Source: an uncultured Sediminibacterium sp. (GTDB taxonomy: Bacteria > Bacteroidota > Bacteroidia > Chitinophagales > Chitinophagaceae). From it: 41,457 nt of DNA. Below the pieces are notes generated by a model. It was not told the DNA's origin and ran no database searches. It saw nothing but the letters and a program-made list of their open reading frames with translations. The translations under genes were made by a program, and so were the position numbers. The stretch lies in assembly GCA_937911175.1 (NCBI GenBank), contig CALDSE010000018.1, positions 1 through 41,457 of the forward strand, written 5' to 3'. Shown here in pieces: positions 40,678 to 41,457 of the stretch (positions are counted from its first letter, which is position 1; each line of letters begins with the position of its first letter).

Positions 40678-40712
40678 CTTTAAATTTTTACACTTCCTTG
40701 TATCTTTATGCC

Positions 40713-41291
40713 ATGATACTAGACATTTGGCCATCTTTGGAGAAGGCAGACCAAGCCTTATTTGAGCTTATCAATGGTCAATGGACAATTCCATTTTTTG
40801 ATGTATTTATGCCATGGATGCGGACTTCTGAGCATTGGTTCCTCTTTTACTTGGCGCTAGTAGGCTATACATTCTACCGCTGGGGCTGGAAGGCTTGGAA
40901 ATGGCTACTGACTGTAGCTATTACTATTGCACTTACAGACCAAGTGAGTAGCTTTATATTCAAGCCTTTTATTCATCGTTTAAGACCATGCGCCGACCCT
41001 GAAATGCTGACGCAGGTAAAATTATTAATAGGTGCATGTCCAACTAGTTTCAGTTTTACCTCTTCGCATGCGGCTAATCATTTTAGTTTGGCCATGTTTG
41101 TATTTATGAGTTTGCAACCACTTTTTAAAAAGTATACCTATTTGTTTTTTGTATGGGCAGGCATTATTTCTTATGCACAAATTTATGTGGGGGTGCATTA
41201 TCCTTTAGATATATTGGCAGGAACCTTGGTAGGACTAATTATGGGCTATACAGGTGCAAGTGTTTATTCGAAATGGATGTCTAGAAATTAA
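40713..41291 (+). CDS. PAP2-family membrane phosphatase
   Basis: A 192-residue integral membrane phosphatase of the PAP2 superfamily. The three signature motifs are present: KxxxxxxRP in FKPFIHRLRPCADP, the SxH motif in TSFSFTSSHAANHFSLAM (SGH is SSH here), and the C-terminal R/SxxxxxHxxxD in SYAQIYVGVHYPLDILAG. Substrates in the family include phosphatidic acid, undecaprenyl pyrophosphate (cell-wall lipid carrier recycling) and lipid A; the glmM neighbour fits a cell-envelope role. The frame extends upstream to 40557 but that part overlaps glmM on the other strand, so the ATG at 40713 is chosen. A near-consensus TATCTTTA box ends 5 nt before it. Confidence 0.9.
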   Translation: MILDIWPSLEKADQALFELINGQWTIPFFDVFMPWMRTSEHWFLFYLALVGYTFYRWGWKAWKWLLTVAITIALTDQVSSFIFKPFIHRLRPCADPEMLTQVKLLIGACPTSFSFTSSHAANHFSLAMFVFMSLQPLFKKYTYLFFVWAGIISYAQIYVGVHYPLDILAGTLVGLIMGYTGASVYSKWMSRN

Positions 41292-41457
41292 ATTGGGTCG
41301 TATTCTTAGGGTAGATGAGTTCGTAACTTTTTCGAACACCTTTTGCATTTACATGAAAAATATTTATTTGCTGGTCATTCACTCCAAATAAAACCTCGCA
41401 TAAAACATTGAGTTGACTTAGCTGTTTTATATTTTTTATTTCAAAATAAGTCCAGGT
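41281..41457 (-). CDS. Unrecognised protein, C-terminal 58 residues (cut by window edge)
   Basis: On the minus strand a frame is open from the right edge to a TAG at 41281-41283. It reads TWTYFEIKNIKQLSQLNVLC, then EVLFGVNDQQINIFHVNAKG, then VRKSYELIYPKNTTQFNF. I do not recognise the family. Alternating hydrophobic and polar residues suggest beta-strands. The 3' end overlaps the PAP2 stop region by 11 bases in a convergent arrangement. The stop-free 59 codons in a 32-35% GC stretch and normal-looking composition support a real gene, but most of it lies outside the window. Confidence 0.6.
   Translation of the reverse strand, partial: TWTYFEIKNIKQLSQLNVLCEVLFGVNDQQINIFHVNAKGVRKSYELIYPKNTTQFNF

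Noticed and set aside
40557..40712. N-terminal extension of the PAP2 protein
   Set aside because: The extension is antisense to the glmM start and its promoter. PAP2 homology begins after the ATG at 40713.

Overview
The window looks like a chromosomal segment of a low-GC member of the Bacteroidota, probably a Chitinophagaceae-like lineage. The reasons are the TAnnTTTG-type -7 promoter boxes in front of several genes, very few Shine-Dalgarno sequences, a two-domain HisB, a DUF4369-thioredoxin protein, an OMP_b-brl_3-type outer-membrane barrel, a DUF2723/GT117 protein and an UpxY-like NusG paralogue. The family assignment is an inference; the phylum is well supported. No insertion sequence, prophage, CRISPR array or integrase was seen.

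Layout. Bases 1-5000 hold the start of glmS (left edge), a GNAT acetyltransferase, mgtE, a small SET-domain protein, and a leftward pair encoding a GH16 glucanase and a lactonase. Bases 5000-20900 are a rightward cluster in which a whole tryptophan operon sits inside the histidine operon: hisG-hisD-hisC-[sugar dehydrogenase]-[cytochrome c]-hisB-trpE-trpG-trpD-trpC-trpF-trpB-trpA-hisH-hisA-hisF-hisIE. Bases 20900-30640 hold a thioredoxin-like lipid/redox-type secreted protein, a leftward Fe-S protein operon, a phosphosugar mutase, pcm, a large outer-membrane barrel protein, a DUF445 protein and tRNA-His(GTG). Bases 30700-41457 hold a tail-specific protease, the NusG paralogue, mtaB, the DUF2723 protein, a cysteine desulfurase, glmM, a PAP2 phosphatase and the end of an unrecognised gene.

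The main discovery is regulatory. Two unannotated leader peptides precede the two biosynthetic blocks. One has four His codons among 16 residues and lies before hisG. The other has three consecutive Trp codons among 18 residues and lies between hisB and trpE. Each is followed by a strong Rho-independent terminator and has a candidate antiterminator strand 14-15 nt downstream of the last regulatory codon. Each has a Bacteroidota promoter (TTG or TTTG, 20 nt, TAnnTTTG) placed so close to the leader ATG that the leader mRNA would be leaderless or nearly so. Because the trp attenuator lies upstream of hisH, hisA, hisF and hisIE and no promoter is visible in the spacers before hisH, hisA or hisF, late histidine genes may be controlled by charged tRNA-Trp as well. 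The His and Trp pathways share PRPP as a precursor, so joint control is plausible.

Other points: GlmS (left edge) and GlmM (right) are both amino-sugar/peptidoglycan precursor enzymes; a sugar dehydrogenase and c-type cytochrome pair is embedded in the his operon; and short tandem duplications of 21-22 bp occur in two spacers of the his-trp cluster. There is no gene-free stretch longer than 300 bases.
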